From Nannocystis sp. (GTDB lineage: Bacteria; Myxococcota_A; Polyangia; Nannocystales; Nannocystaceae): a DNA stretch of 64,000 nt. Under the pieces are notes generated by a model that did no database searches, was not told where the DNA came from, and saw nothing but the letters and a program-made list of their open reading frames with translations. The first letter of the stretch is position 1. Every line of letters starts with the position of its first letter. The DNA lies in contig JADJRG010000013.1 in the NCBI GenBank assembly GCA_016712315.1, positions 2,330,001 through 2,394,000 of the forward strand, in the 5' to 3' direction. Made by a program: the position numbers and the translations under genes. Below, in pieces: positions 14,868 to 23,840 of this stretch.

Positions 14868-15500
14868 GTGAGCGCTCGTAGCCCCCGCAGGTTCGTCGCC
14901 GTCGCCGGCAACATCGGCGTGGGGAAGTCGACGCTGGTGAACTTCCTCGCCGGGCACTACAAGCTGACGCCGCACTTCGAGCCGAACCAGCAAAACCCCT
15001 ACCTGGTCGATTTTTACGGGGATATGCCGCGCTGGGCGTTCCACTCGCAGGTGTACTTCTTGGCGAAGAAGTTCGCGATCCACCAGGCGTTGATCGCGTC
15101 GCGTGAGCCGGTGATCCAGGACCGGACGATCTACGAGGACGCGGAGATCTTCGCGGAGAACCTGCACCGCCGCCGGCAACTGAGCGCGCGCGACTACCAG
15201 ACCTACCGCGAGCTCTATGAGGCGATCGTGCGGCAGCTTCCGCCTCCAGACCTGATGATCTACCTCAAGTGCTCGATGCGGACGCTGCGGCGGCGGATCA
15301 CGCTGCGGGGGCGACCGGAGGAGCAGGCGATCCCGACGAGCTACCTGCGCCGCTTGCAGTCGCTCTACGACGCTTGGTTCGAGCGCTATGACCTCTCAGA
15401 GACGGTGATCATCGAGACGGATAAGCTGGACTACTTGCACGACCTGGTCGATCGGATCGACCTGTTCTCGCGGGTCGAGAAGGCGCTGGCGCTCCGGTGA
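14868..15500 (+). CDS. Deoxynucleoside kinase (dNK family)
   Basis: 210 residues from the preferred GTG 14868, which places the P-loop GNIGVGKST at residues 14-22; an ATG-less extension up to GTG/ATG 14796 is open but unlike the family. Other motifs: FEPNQQNPYLVDFY, the QDRTIYEDAEIFA lid/DRS-type loop and YLKCSMRTLRRRI. These are typical of deoxyadenosine/deoxyguanosine kinases and multi-substrate dNKs, which salvage deoxynucleosides into dNMPs with ATP. The stop codon overlaps the start of the next gene (GTGA), so the two are translationally coupled. Confidence 0.85.
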   Translation: MSARSPRRFVAVAGNIGVGKSTLVNFLAGHYKLTPHFEPNQQNPYLVDFYGDMPRWAFHSQVYFLAKKFAIHQALIASREPVIQDRTIYEDAEIFAENLHRRRQLSARDYQTYRELYEAIVRQLPPPDLMIYLKCSMRTLRRRITLRGRPEEQAIPTSYLRRLQSLYDAWFERYDLSETVIIETDKLDYLHDLVDRIDLFSRVEKALALR

Positions 15501-16102
15501 AGCGGCACGCGCCGGCGACGACGCGCAACCGCGAGGCGATCTTGGCGGCGCTGCGCGGGGCGCTGCCAGGCCGCGGGCTGGTGTTGGAGGTGGCGAGCGG
15601 CACGGGGGAGCACGCGGTGTTCTTCGCGGCGGCGCTGCCGGCGATCGTGTGGCAGCCGAGCGATCCTGACGCGGACGCGCTGGCCAGCATCGCGGCGTTT
15701 CAGGCGGAGGCGGGGCTGGATAACCTGCGCGCGCCGCTGCGCGTCGACGTGCATGAGCCGCGCTGGCGCGGCGTGGAGGAGGCGGAGGCGGTGGCGGCGA
15801 TCGTGTGCATCAACATGATCCACATCTCACCGTGGTCGGCGACGCTGGCGCTGCTGAGCGGCGCGGGTCGGCTGCTCGCGGCGGGGTCGCCGCTGATCAC
15901 GTACGGGCCCTATCGCTTCGACGGCGGCTTCACGGCGCCGAGCAACGCGGAGTTCGACGCGTCGCTGCGGGCGCGTGACCCGGCGTGGGGGGTGCGGGAC
16001 GTGGTGGCGATCGCGGGCGCGGCGGAGGAGCGCGGGCTGCGGCTCGAGTCGATCCTGCCGATGCCGGCGAACAACCACGCGCTGGTGCTGCGGGCGACGT
16101 GA
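15497..16102 (+). CDS. DUF938 SAM-dependent methyltransferase-like protein
   Basis: 201 residues, with the full DUF938 pattern: NREAILAALR, VLEVASGTGEHAVFFA (SAM-binding motif I), IVWQPSDPDADALASI, and the family-specific ICINMIHISPWSATLALL and LITYGPYRFDGGFTAPSN. No substrate is known for this widespread family; the fold is that of a class I methyltransferase. It starts at GTG 15497, 4 nt inside the dNK gene, hence coupled expression with a nucleoside-salvage enzyme. That pairing may hint at nucleoside or RNA-related substrates, which is inference. Confidence 0.85.
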   Translation: MKRHAPATTRNREAILAALRGALPGRGLVLEVASGTGEHAVFFAAALPAIVWQPSDPDADALASIAAFQAEAGLDNLRAPLRVDVHEPRWRGVEEAEAVAAIVCINMIHISPWSATLALLSGAGRLLAAGSPLITYGPYRFDGGFTAPSNAEFDASLRARDPAWGVRDVVAIAGAAEERGLRLESILPMPANNHALVLRAT

Positions 16103-16117
16103 GCGCCCGCGCGGCGC

Positions 16118-16918
16118 TCAGCACAGCGCGGCGAGGCCGTCTTGATCGATGAGCACGACGCTGCGGCCGAGCAGGTCGAGGAGGTTGCGCTTCTTGAAGT
16201 GCGCGAGGGTGAGCGAGATCGTCTCGCGGGTGGAGCCGATCAGGTTGGCCATCTCTTGATGGGTGATCTTGATGCCGATCTGCGTGCCCTGCTCGCACTC
16301 GACGCCGTACTGCTCGGCGAGGTCGATGAGCAGCGCGGCGAGCTTGGCGTGGACGTCGCGGAAGACGAGGTGCTCGAGCTTGGTCTCCATCTGGCGGCGA
16401 CGCTGGCCGACGACGCCGGCGAAGCGGAAGGTGAGCTCGGCGTCCGCGAGTAAGAGGCGGCGGAAGGTCTCGGCCGGCAGCTCAGTGATGATCGCGTTCT
16501 TCATCGCCTCCGCCATCTCGTCGCGTGGGGCGTCGTCGAGCACGCACAGCTCGCCGAAGACCTCGCCCGCGCCGCGGTAAGCGAGCGTCAGCTCCTTGCC
16601 GTCGCGCGACACCTTGGAGCACTTGACCCGGCCTCCGTTGATGAAGAAGACGCGGTCGGCGAGGTCACCAGGGAGATAGATGACCTGACGACGCATGATC
16701 TCGCGGACCTCGATCTCCGCCGCGAGCGCGCGGAGCTGCTCCGGCGAGAGCTTCTCGAAGAGCGGGATCTTGCGGAGGTACCAGAGCGCGCGCTTGTCAT
16801 CCGTCGTCGCGGCAGCAGGCGCGGAGGCGCGCTTGTGAGAGGAGGCGGGGGAGACGGGCGGATTCGCTTGCGGCACGGGTACCTCGGACCGACGAACGTA
16901 CGCCGTCTCACAAATCAC
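16118..16918 (-). CDS. Crp/Fnr-family transcriptional regulator
   Basis: About 266 residues from GTG 16918; another in-frame GTG lies about 15 codons later, so the start is uncertain. An Ala/Pro-rich N-terminal extension precedes a cyclic-nucleotide-binding fold (ALWYLRKIPLFEKLSPEQLRALA, then YLPGDLADRVFFINGGRVKC, GEVFGELCVLDDAPR) and a winged HTH (GIKITHQEMANLIGSTRETISLTLAHFKKRNLL). There is no N-terminal Cys cluster, so it is not an O2-sensing FNR, and the Arg/Glu pattern of the ligand pocket is only partly kept. It lies 178 bp from, and divergent to, the HAD nucleotidase gene. A palindrome at 16925-16939 just before its start may be its operator. Confidence 0.88.
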   Translation of the reverse strand: MICETAYVRRSEVPVPQANPPVSPASSHKRASAPAAATTDDKRALWYLRKIPLFEKLSPEQLRALAAEIEVREIMRRQVIYLPGDLADRVFFINGGRVKCSKVSRDGKELTLAYRGAGEVFGELCVLDDAPRDEMAEAMKNAIITELPAETFRRLLLADAELTFRFAGVVGQRRRQMETKLEHLVFRDVHAKLAALLIDLAEQYGVECEQGTQIGIKITHQEMANLIGSTRETISLTLAHFKKRNLLDLLGRSVVLIDQDGLAALC

Positions 16919-16924
16919 CGCAAT

Positions 16925-16939
16925 CCTGTGCCCTACAGG
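16925..16939. promoter_or_regulatory. Palindrome before the Crp/Fnr-type gene, possible operator
   Basis: CCTGT GCCCT ACAGG, a perfect 5-bp-arm inverted repeat 7 nt upstream of the GTG at 16918. Its position at the gene start suggests autoregulation; the spacing is 5, not the 6 of the dispersed element. Confidence 0.35.
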
Positions 16940-17087
16940 ACCATGTTAGGTGCGCGAGTAATGCGCGTTTTCTCCCATCGACCGGAGGGCGCGAGCGCCT
17001 GCGCGCGCCGCTCGGGTGGGCGGCTTCGCGGCTCCCCTCGCGCGAGTAGGCGCCCGGCCGCGGTGATGGTTGTCGGGAAATTGCGGC

Positions 17088-17093
17088 TAGGCT
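17088..17093 (+). promoter_or_regulatory. Putative -10 box (TAGGCT) of the HAD nucleotidase gene
   Basis: TAGGCT is 10 nt before ATG 17104, with no Shine-Dalgarno sequence between. It is another member of the TANNCT set. Confidence 0.3.
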
Positions 17094-17103
17094 GGTGCGT
17101 CCG

Positions 17104-18633
17104 ATGCTCTCTGGGCTGCCCTTCCCGATCCGTAAGCTGCTCCGCGACGCCGACCTCGAGCTCGAGGCGCCCGCGACCGCGAGGATCTTCACTAACCGCG
17201 ACCTGGCGTTCGAGCGGATCCCGGTGATCGGCTTCGATATGGACTACACGCTGGCGCTGTACCGGCAGGCGGCGCTCGAGACGCTGTCGCTGGAGTGCAC
17301 GGTGGAGAAGCTGCTGCGCCGCGGCTATCCGGCGCAGCTCGCGAAGATCGGCTCGGATCCGGAGTTCGCGATCCGCGGGCTGATGGTCGATAAAAAGTAC
17401 GGGAACATCGTCAAGATGGACCGCCACGGCTACGTCGGCCGGGCGTACCACGGCAAGCGGATGCTCTCCCGCAGCGAGCGCAAGTCGCTGTACCGGACGC
17501 AGCGGCTGGGCAGCGAGTACGAGCGCTTCGCGGCGGTCGATACGCTGTTCTCGCTGCCCGAGGTGAACCTGTACGCGGAGGTGGTGGAGCTGATCGACCA
17601 GGCGCCAGGGCTGTGGGCGCCGCAGCGGGCGCCGAGCTACGGGGAGGCGTGGAACGACGTGCGCGAGTGCATCGACCTCTCGCACCAAGATGGGTCGATC
17701 AAGGACAGGATCCACGCCGACATCGGCCGCTACTTCGCGATCGACCCGGAGCTGGGGCCGACGCTGCACAAGTTCCGCTCGGCCGGCAAGCGCCTCTTCC
17801 TGCTGACGAACAGCTTGTACTCGTACACCGACGCGGTGCTCTCGTATGTGCTGAGCGACCAGCTCGCGAACTATGAGAGCTGGCACGGGTACTTCGACTG
17901 GATCGTGGTGGGCGCCGAGAAGCCGCGCTTCTTCACCGGCGCGCGGCTGTTCCAAGAGCTAGACGGGGCGGGGGCGACGGTCGGGGAGCCGGTGGCGGAG
18001 CCGCGCCGCGGCAGGATCTACCTCGGCGGCAACCAAGCGGGGCTGCAGCGGGCGCTGGGGGTCGCGGGCGATGAGGTGCTCTACGTCGGCGATCATATCT
18101 ATGGGGACATCGTGCGCTCGAAGAAGAGCTCGGGCTGGCGGACGGCGCTGGTGGTGGATGATCTTGAACATGACCTCGAGGTCAGGCGGTCACGGCGGCT
18201 GCTGCTGGATGAGATCGAGCACCTGTCGCAGCTACAGATCCGGCTGACCGACGAGATCACGGGGCTGCGATACCTGTCGCGGGCGGTCTCCAAGATGACG
18301 GTCGAGGAGCTGGTGCGCGGCGGGGCGGGCAAGGACGCGGAGGGGCTGCTCGAGGAGGCGCGCGCGCAGGTGCGGCAGCGGGTCGACCGGCTGCGCAAGT
18401 ACGAGGAGGAGACGGCGCAGACGCTGGCCCGCAGGATCGAGGAGGTGGACCTGTCGTTCAACCGCTACTGGGGCTCGGTGTTCGCGGCGCGTAAGGACGT
18501 GAGCCGCTTCGGCGCGCAGGTCGACTCGTACGCGTGCATCTACACGAGCCGGGTGACCAACTTCCGCTTCGTCTCGCCGGTGAAGTACTTCCACGCGCCG
18601 CACGGGTCGTTGCCGCACTGGCAGCGCGGGTAG
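17104..18633 (+). CDS. HAD-family 5'-nucleotidase (HAD-IG type)
   Basis: 509 residues from ATG 17104 (GTG 17095 is an in-frame alternative). HAD motif I GFDMDYTLALY places the nucleophile and acid/base at Asp45 and Asp47. KYGNIVKMDRHGYVGRAYHGKRML is diagnostic of the cytosolic IMP/GMP 5'-nucleotidase-like (HAD-IG) family; FLLTNSLYSYTD (motif II) and EVLYVGDHIYGDIVRSKK (motif IV) follow. A C-terminal region of ~150 residues is strongly charged and helical. It probably dephosphorylates purine nucleotides. Divergent from the Crp/Fnr gene. Confidence 0.88.
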   Translation: MLSGLPFPIRKLLRDADLELEAPATARIFTNRDLAFERIPVIGFDMDYTLALYRQAALETLSLECTVEKLLRRGYPAQLAKIGSDPEFAIRGLMVDKKYGNIVKMDRHGYVGRAYHGKRMLSRSERKSLYRTQRLGSEYERFAAVDTLFSLPEVNLYAEVVELIDQAPGLWAPQRAPSYGEAWNDVRECIDLSHQDGSIKDRIHADIGRYFAIDPELGPTLHKFRSAGKRLFLLTNSLYSYTDAVLSYVLSDQLANYESWHGYFDWIVVGAEKPRFFTGARLFQELDGAGATVGEPVAEPRRGRIYLGGNQAGLQRALGVAGDEVLYVGDHIYGDIVRSKKSSGWRTALVVDDLEHDLEVRRSRRLLLDEIEHLSQLQIRLTDEITGLRYLSRAVSKMTVEELVRGGAGKDAEGLLEEARAQVRQRVDRLRKYEEETAQTLARRIEEVDLSFNRYWGSVFAARKDVSRFGAQVDSYACIYTSRVTNFRFVSPVKYFHAPHGSLPHWQRG

Positions 18634-18670
18634 GCGGCTCGGTCGGATCGTTTCTTGGTAGGGTGCGGGG

Positions 18671-20182
18671 GTGAGCGAGGCCGAGAGCGAGGCGGGTGAG
18701 GTCAGCGCGCTGCGGCGGATGATCGGCCTCGGGCTGGCGCCGGCGGCGTTCGTGGCGGTGCTGCTGGCGCCGATGGGGTTGGAGCCGGCGGCGCAGCGGA
18801 TGGCGGCGATCGTCGCCTGGACGGTGGCGCTGTGGGTGAGCGAGGCGATCCCGCTGGCGGCGACGGGGCTGCTGGCGCCGGCGCTGGCGGTGCTGCTGGG
18901 GGTGGCTCCGGCGAGCGAGGCGTTCGCGCCGATCGCGAGCCCGCTGATCTTTCTGTTCCTCGGCGGCTTTATGATCGCGCGGGCGCTGGCGACGCACGGG
19001 GTGGATCGCCGCGCGGCGCTGTGGCTGCTGACGCGGCCGGTGATCGGCGGCTCGCCGGCGCGGGTGGTGGTGGCGATCGCGGTGGCGTCGTTTGCCGGGT
19101 CGATGTGGCTGTCGAACACGGCGACGACGGCGATGCTGCTGCCGGTGGGGCTGGGCCTGTGCGCGGCGCTGCGGGCGCTGGTGCCGGCCGAGCGGCAGGC
19201 GGCGATGCGCCGCTATGCGGCGGGGATGGCGCTGGCGATCGCGTACGCGTCGTCGCTCGGGGGCATGGCGACGCCGATCGGGACGGCGCCGAACGTGATC
19301 ACGCTGGACCTGCTGGAGCGGCAGGCGGGGATCCGCCTGGATTTTTTCGAGTGGATGTCGTTCGCGCTGCCGGTGGGGGCGCTGTCTCTGGTGGCGCTGC
19401 TGGTGTTGCTGCGCCTGCGTTATCCGCCGCCGGTGGCGCGGGTGAGCGGGCTGGCGGCGGCGGCGGCGGCGCAGCGCGAGGCGCTGGGGGCGCTGAGCGC
19501 GGCCGAGCGGCGGGTGATCGGGGTGTTCGGGGTCGCGGTGGCCGGGTGGCTGGCGCCGTCGATCTTAAAGCTGTCCCTTGGGTCAGGACATCCGGCGAGC
19601 GCGTGGGCGGCGAGCGGGCTGGATGAGGGGGTGGTGGCGATCGCGGCGGCGAGCTTGCTGTTTATCCTGCCGCGCGGGGCGGTGAAGGGGCCGGCGCTGC
19701 TGCCGTGGAGGGAGGCGGCGGCGATCGACTGGGGGACGCTGTATCTGCTGGGCGGCGGGCTGGCGCTCGGAAAATTAATGTTCGACACGGGGCTGGCGAG
19801 CGCGATCGCGGCCGGGGCGTTGGCGCTGGCGGGGCCGCTGGCGGGCTCGCCGTTCGGGCTCTTGGTGGTGTCGACGCTGTTGATGACGACGATCACGGAG
19901 ATCACGAGCAACACGGCGGCGACGAGCATGATGATCCCGGTGCTCTTGGCGATCTCGGTGCGCCTGGGGATCGACCCGCTGCCGATGGCGCTGTGCGTGA
20001 CGCTGGCGGCGAGCAACGCGTTCATGATGCCGGTGTCGACGCCGCCGAACGCGATCGTCTACGGCGGCGGCTACGTGCGCCTGGGCGAGATGCTGCGCGC
20101 AGGGGCGGTGATGGACGTGTTCGGCTATGTAATTTTGATCGCCTGCGGGGCGCTGCTGCTGCCGCTGCTGGGGCTCGGTTGA
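18671..20182 (+). CDS. DASS-family sodium:anion symporter (SLC13 type)
   Basis: 503 residues starting at GTG 18671, with about 11-12 membrane helices. Both DASS substrate/Na+ motifs are present, SNTATTAMLLPVG near residue 150 and TSNTAATSMMIPVL near residue 415, each followed by the conserved AxxxxMxxPxxTPPN-type segment (SNAFMMPVSTPPNAIVYGG). The family imports sulfate or dicarboxylates such as succinate and citrate with Na+; the actual substrate is unknown. At 19571-19586 it contains a degenerate CTGTCCC/GGGTCAG palindrome. Confidence 0.9.
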   Translation: MSEAESEAGEVSALRRMIGLGLAPAAFVAVLLAPMGLEPAAQRMAAIVAWTVALWVSEAIPLAATGLLAPALAVLLGVAPASEAFAPIASPLIFLFLGGFMIARALATHGVDRRAALWLLTRPVIGGSPARVVVAIAVASFAGSMWLSNTATTAMLLPVGLGLCAALRALVPAERQAAMRRYAAGMALAIAYASSLGGMATPIGTAPNVITLDLLERQAGIRLDFFEWMSFALPVGALSLVALLVLLRLRYPPPVARVSGLAAAAAAQREALGALSAAERRVIGVFGVAVAGWLAPSILKLSLGSGHPASAWAASGLDEGVVAIAAASLLFILPRGAVKGPALLPWREAAAIDWGTLYLLGGGLALGKLMFDTGLASAIAAGALALAGPLAGSPFGLLVVSTLLMTTITEITSNTAATSMMIPVLLAISVRLGIDPLPMALCVTLAASNAFMMPVSTPPNAIVYGGGYVRLGEMLRAGAVMDVFGYVILIACGALLLPLLGLG

Positions 20183-20191
20183 CCGGTTGGT

Positions 20192-20404
20192 TTAAAATGG
20201 GCTGAAGTCGTCTTCGCTGGCGGGCTCGAGCGGCTGGGGTGAGGAGCCGCGGCGCAGCTCGGTGAGGGCGGACTCAAGGAGCTCGACGCGGCGGGTGAAG
20301 TCGCGGATCACGGCGTCGAGCGCCTCGATGGTGCGCTCTTGATAGGCGGAGCGGATCTCCAGGTCGAGCACTCGCTCGGTGAGGGCGTCGTCGGCGGCGG
20401 GCAC
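20192..20404 (-). CDS. slyX: SlyX family protein
   Basis: 70 residues from GTG 20404; the frame is open well upstream, but only this start gives a normal SlyX. ERVLDLEIRSAYQERTIEALDAVIRDFTRRVELLESALTEL is the SlyX coiled-coil, and the C terminus ends with the typical aromatic EDDFSPF. SlyX is a small protein of unknown function, often near slyD. Here it lies 40 nt downstream of xth on the same strand and converges on the DASS gene. Confidence 0.85.
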   Translation of the reverse strand: MPAADDALTERVLDLEIRSAYQERTIEALDAVIRDFTRRVELLESALTELRRGSSPQPLEPASEDDFSPF

Positions 20405-20444
20405 GGGGCGAGTGTGCAAGGCGCGGAGCGGGCGAGCAAGCGGC

Positions 20445-21230
20445 TCAGGTGAAGCGAGCGAGCACGGGGAGGTGGTCGCTGGGTTGATCCCAGGCGCGGG
20501 GCTCGGGATCGGGGTCGACGGCGGCGCAGCGGTCGTAGAGCGGGGGGCTCGCGTAGAAGTGATCGATGCGCAGGCCCTCGCGCCGCCGCCAGGAGGCGCC
20601 GCGGTAGTCGTACCAGGTGAAACCATCGGCGACCGCGTCGGGGTGGTGCTTGCGAAAGCAGTCGCGCAGGCCGAAGGCGAGCAGGTCGGCGAGGGCGGCG
20701 TGCTCCTCGGGGGTGAAGTGGAGGTGGCCGGTCATGGCCTCGACGCTGTAGACGTCGCTGGCGGCGGGGGCGATGTTGAAGTCGCCGCAGAGCAGGACGG
20801 GCTCGTCCGGGCGGTGCTGGGCGTCGAGCTGGGCGCGCAGCCGGCGGAGCCACGCGAGCTTGTAGGCGAAGGCGTCGGTGCCGAGGGCGGTGCCGTTGGG
20901 TACGTAGAGGTTGTAGATCGCGACGCCGCCGACGCGAGTGAAGAGCACGCGGCGGCGCTCCTCCTCGGGGCCCTCGTGGAAGCCGCGGACGACGGCCTCA
21001 GGGGGCCGCTTGCTGAGGGTGGCGACGCCGGCGTGGGTCTTGCCGCCGTAAAACTCGACGTGGTAGCCGAGCTCGACGAAGGGCATGCGGGGGAAGAGCT
21101 TGTCCTCGACCTTGGTCTCCTGCAGGCAGACGACCTCAGGCTCGTGCTCGCTGAGATAGGTGAGCACGTGGTCGAGGCGCGAGCGCACAGAATTGACGTT
21201 CCAGGTGAGCACGGTCCGCGGAGAATTCAT
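20445..21230 (-). CDS. xth: Exodeoxyribonuclease III (Xth/ExoA family)
   Basis: 261 residues from ATG 21230; the frame runs upstream into the aminotransferase, but that part is a shadow. AP-endonuclease/exonuclease signatures appear in order: TWNVNSVRSRLDHV (metal-binding Asn), VCLQETKVEDKLFP (Glu), LLCGDFNIAPAASDVYS (Asp/Asn), RIDHFYAS and WDQPSDHLPVLARF (catalytic Asp-His). It repairs abasic sites and removes 3' blocks. It sits 44 nt downstream of the aminotransferase gene, in a likely three-gene minus-strand unit ending with slyX. Confidence 0.93.
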   Translation of the reverse strand: MNSPRTVLTWNVNSVRSRLDHVLTYLSEHEPEVVCLQETKVEDKLFPRMPFVELGYHVEFYGGKTHAGVATLSKRPPEAVVRGFHEGPEEERRRVLFTRVGGVAIYNLYVPNGTALGTDAFAYKLAWLRRLRAQLDAQHRPDEPVLLCGDFNIAPAASDVYSVEAMTGHLHFTPEEHAALADLLAFGLRDCFRKHHPDAVADGFTWYDYRGASWRRREGLRIDHFYASPPLYDRCAAVDPDPEPRAWDQPSDHLPVLARFT

Positions 21231-21274
21231 CGCGGGCAAGCTACACCGGGGATTGAGCGGTCGGCTAGCGAGGA

Positions 21275-22603
21275 TCAGGCGCGGAGGGCCCGCAGGGCGG
21301 CGCCGATCCGCGGCAGGGCGGCGCGGGCCTCGTCCAGCGAGACGGCGCCGACGCTGAGGCGGAACCAGCCGTCGTCTTCGGGGTAGCCGAAGGCCTGAAA
21401 GGGGACGACGCCGACACCTGCCTGATCGAGCAGGTAACAACGGACATCTTCGTTGGTGCGCAGGACGGCGCCGCTGGGGGCGCGCTGGCCGAAGGGGTTG
21501 ATCTGGACGGTGAGGTAGATCGCGCCCATCGGCGGGATCGAGTCGACGGCGAGGCCCTCGGCCCGCAGCGCCTGGATCCCCTCGTGGAGGAGGCCGAGGC
21601 GCTCGGAGACGGCGGGGATGAAGTCGCCGTGGTAGCGGGCGATCGCGGCGGGGTCGCCCAGCAGGGCGGCGCTGGCGACCTGCTCCGGTCGCGGCGCCCA
21701 GGCGCCGACGTGGCCGATGATCGCGTTCATGCGGCCGATGACGTCGACGGGGCCGACGCCCCAACCGACGCGCAGGCCGGTCGCGGCGAAGGCCTTGGAG
21801 ATCCCGTCGATGAAGACGGTGTAGCGGGCGAGCTCGGGGTAGAGCTGCGGGGGGGTGTAGTGCTGGACGTCGCCGAAGCAGAGCATCCAGTAGATGTGGT
21901 CGTACATCAAATAGAGCGGCCGGGCGCCGCTGGCCTCGCGGCGGGCGTTCTCGGCGAGCACGAGCTCGCAGATGCCGGACAAGGCGCCCGCGCTGATGGC
22001 GGTGCCGGTGGGGTTGAGGGGGGAGTTGAGGCAGAGCAGGCGGGCGCCGGCGATGTGCGGGGCGAGGGCCGCGGCGGAGGGGAGGAAGTGATCGGCGGGG
22101 CCGCACTTCACGGCGACGCCGCGGGCGCCGAGCATGGCGACGTAGTGGTTGTTGTTCCAACTAGGGACGGGGTAGACGACGGTGTCGCCTGGATCGACGA
22201 GGGCGGTGTAGGTGCCGTGGATCAAGGGGCGGGCGCCGCCGGCGATGAGGATCGACTCGAGCGGGTAACGCAGGCCGAGCTCGCGCTCGTAGAAGCGCTG
22301 GACGGCCTGACGGAGCTCGAGCACGCCGTTGGCGGGGGGATAGTTGGTCTCGCCGGCGGCGAGGGCGGCCGCGGTGGCGCGCAGCAGCTCGCCAGGGATC
22401 GGGAAGTGACGGGGGTTGAAGTCGCCGACGGTGAAGTCGCTGATCTCGGCGCCCTTGGCCTTGAGGGACCGGATCTGGGCGGCGATCTTGAGGATCTCCG
22501 AGCCGACGAGCTGGCTGGCCATCGCCGAGACCCGGCGCGCCGGGTCGGCGTCGCTGTGGGCGAGATCTGTCAGGTCGACGAGGGGCCGCCTTGAGGCTTG
22601 CAT
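21275..22603 (-). CDS. Class I/II PLP-dependent aminotransferase
   Basis: 442 residues, a complete fold-type I aminotransferase: NYPPANGVLELRQAV substrate entry, ILIAGGARPLIHGTYTALVDPGDTVVYPVPSWNNN, CLNSPLNPTGTAIS, and the PLP Schiff-base Lys in DGISKAFAATGLRVGW. The pattern is of the AspC/AAT-like branch (aspartate or aromatic aminotransferases), with an N-terminal extension of about 25 residues. Substrate not determined. It is divergent from the methionine/glutamine-type aminotransferase at 22634, with only 30 bp between the two starts, so they share a regulatory gap. Confidence 0.85.
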   Translation of the reverse strand: MQASRRPLVDLTDLAHSDADPARRVSAMASQLVGSEILKIAAQIRSLKAKGAEISDFTVGDFNPRHFPIPGELLRATAAALAAGETNYPPANGVLELRQAVQRFYERELGLRYPLESILIAGGARPLIHGTYTALVDPGDTVVYPVPSWNNNHYVAMLGARGVAVKCGPADHFLPSAAALAPHIAGARLLCLNSPLNPTGTAISAGALSGICELVLAENARREASGARPLYLMYDHIYWMLCFGDVQHYTPPQLYPELARYTVFIDGISKAFAATGLRVGWGVGPVDVIGRMNAIIGHVGAWAPRPEQVASAALLGDPAAIARYHGDFIPAVSERLGLLHEGIQALRAEGLAVDSIPPMGAIYLTVQINPFGQRAPSGAVLRTNEDVRCYLLDQAGVGVVPFQAFGYPEDDGWFRLSVGAVSLDEARAALPRIGAALRALRA

Positions 22604-22633
22604 GGCGCGAAACTATGCCACACTCGGCGCCGC

Positions 22634-23809
22634 ATGAGCAGCCGCCAACCGTTCCTCAGCGCTCGTCTACAGGGCTTCGGCACGACGGTGTTCACCGAGA
22701 TGACGCGCCTCGCGATCGAGCATCGCGCGCTGAATTTGGGGCAAGGGTTCCCCGACTTCGACGGGCCCGATGCGATCAAGGAGGCGGCGATCGCGGCGAT
22801 CCGCGGCGGGCAGAACCAGTACTGCCGGATGGCTGGGATCCCGCCGTTGACGGCGGCGATCGCGGGGCATCAGCGGCGCTTCTACGGGCTGGAGTACGAC
22901 CCCGAGGCGGAGATCACCGCGTATGCAGGGGCCACGGAGGCGATCTGCGCGGCGCTCACGGCGTTGTGTGAGGTGGGCGATGAGGTGATCGTGTTCGAAC
23001 CGTTCTACGACTCGTACCGCGCGTGCATCGCGATGGCGGGCGCGGTGCCTCGCTTCGTGACTTTGCGCGCGCCTGACTTCAGCTTCGACCCGGCGGCGCT
23101 GGCGGCGGCGGTGAGCCCGAAGACGCGGGCGATCTTGTTGAATACGCCGCACAACCCGACAGGGAAGGTCTTTTCTAGGCAAGAGCTGGAGCTGGTGGCG
23201 GCGCTGTGCGAAGAGCACGACCTGCTGGCGATCACCGACGAGGTGTATGAGCACTTGGTCTACGAGGGCGAGCACGTGCCGCTGGCGACGCTGCCGGGCA
23301 TGCGCGCGCGGACGATCGTGATCTCTTCGGCGGGTAAGACGTTCTCGTTCACCGGCTGGAAGGTGGGCTGGACCTGCGCGCCGGCGGCGATCACGGCGGC
23401 GCTGCGCTGCGCGCACCAGTTCATCACGTTCTGCACGCCGGCGCCGTTTCAACAGGCGATCGCGGGGGCGCTGGCGCTGGAGGATTCTTTCTTCCAAAAA
23501 CTGACCGAGGAGTACCGCGGGCGCCGCGATCGGCTGAGCGCCGGGCTGGCTTCGGTGGGCTTTGAGGTGCTGCGGCCGGCGGGCTCATACTTCATCCTCA
23601 CGGACATCCGACCGCTGGGCTACGACGACGACGTGGAGTTCTGCCGGGCGCTGCCGGCGAAGGTGGGGGTGGCGGCGATCCCCCCGTCGGTCTTCTATGA
23701 GGGGCGCAGCGGCGGCCGCCACCTGGTGCGCTGGGCCTTTTGTAAGACCGACGCGGTGCTCGACGGGGCGATCGCGCGGCTGCGCGGGCTGGCTGTTCAG
23801 TCAGCCTGA
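22634..23809 (+). CDS. Aminotransferase, methionine/glutamine (YbdL/kynurenine aminotransferase) type
   Basis: 391 residues from ATG 22634. It belongs to the class I branch that includes YbdL, kynurenine/glutamine transaminase K: LGQGFPDFDGPDAIKEAA, YAGATEAICAALTALCEVGDEVIVFEPFYDSYRA, LNTPHNPTGKVFSRQELEL, and SSAGKTFSFTGWKVGW with the PLP Lys. Such enzymes use methionine or glutamine and 2-oxo acids, and their 2-oxoglutaramate product is hydrolysed by omega-amidase, encoded 31 nt downstream. Together they form a glutamine-transaminase/omega-amidase (glutaminase II) or methionine-salvage unit. Confidence 0.87.
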   Translation: MSSRQPFLSARLQGFGTTVFTEMTRLAIEHRALNLGQGFPDFDGPDAIKEAAIAAIRGGQNQYCRMAGIPPLTAAIAGHQRRFYGLEYDPEAEITAYAGATEAICAALTALCEVGDEVIVFEPFYDSYRACIAMAGAVPRFVTLRAPDFSFDPAALAAAVSPKTRAILLNTPHNPTGKVFSRQELELVAALCEEHDLLAITDEVYEHLVYEGEHVPLATLPGMRARTIVISSAGKTFSFTGWKVGWTCAPAAITAALRCAHQFITFCTPAPFQQAIAGALALEDSFFQKLTEEYRGRRDRLSAGLASVGFEVLRPAGSYFILTDIRPLGYDDDVEFCRALPAKVGVAAIPPSVFYEGRSGGRHLVRWAFCKTDAVLDGAIARLRGLAVQSA

Positions 23810-23840
23810 CTTTTAGGACATGGTAGAGAGGAGGAGCACG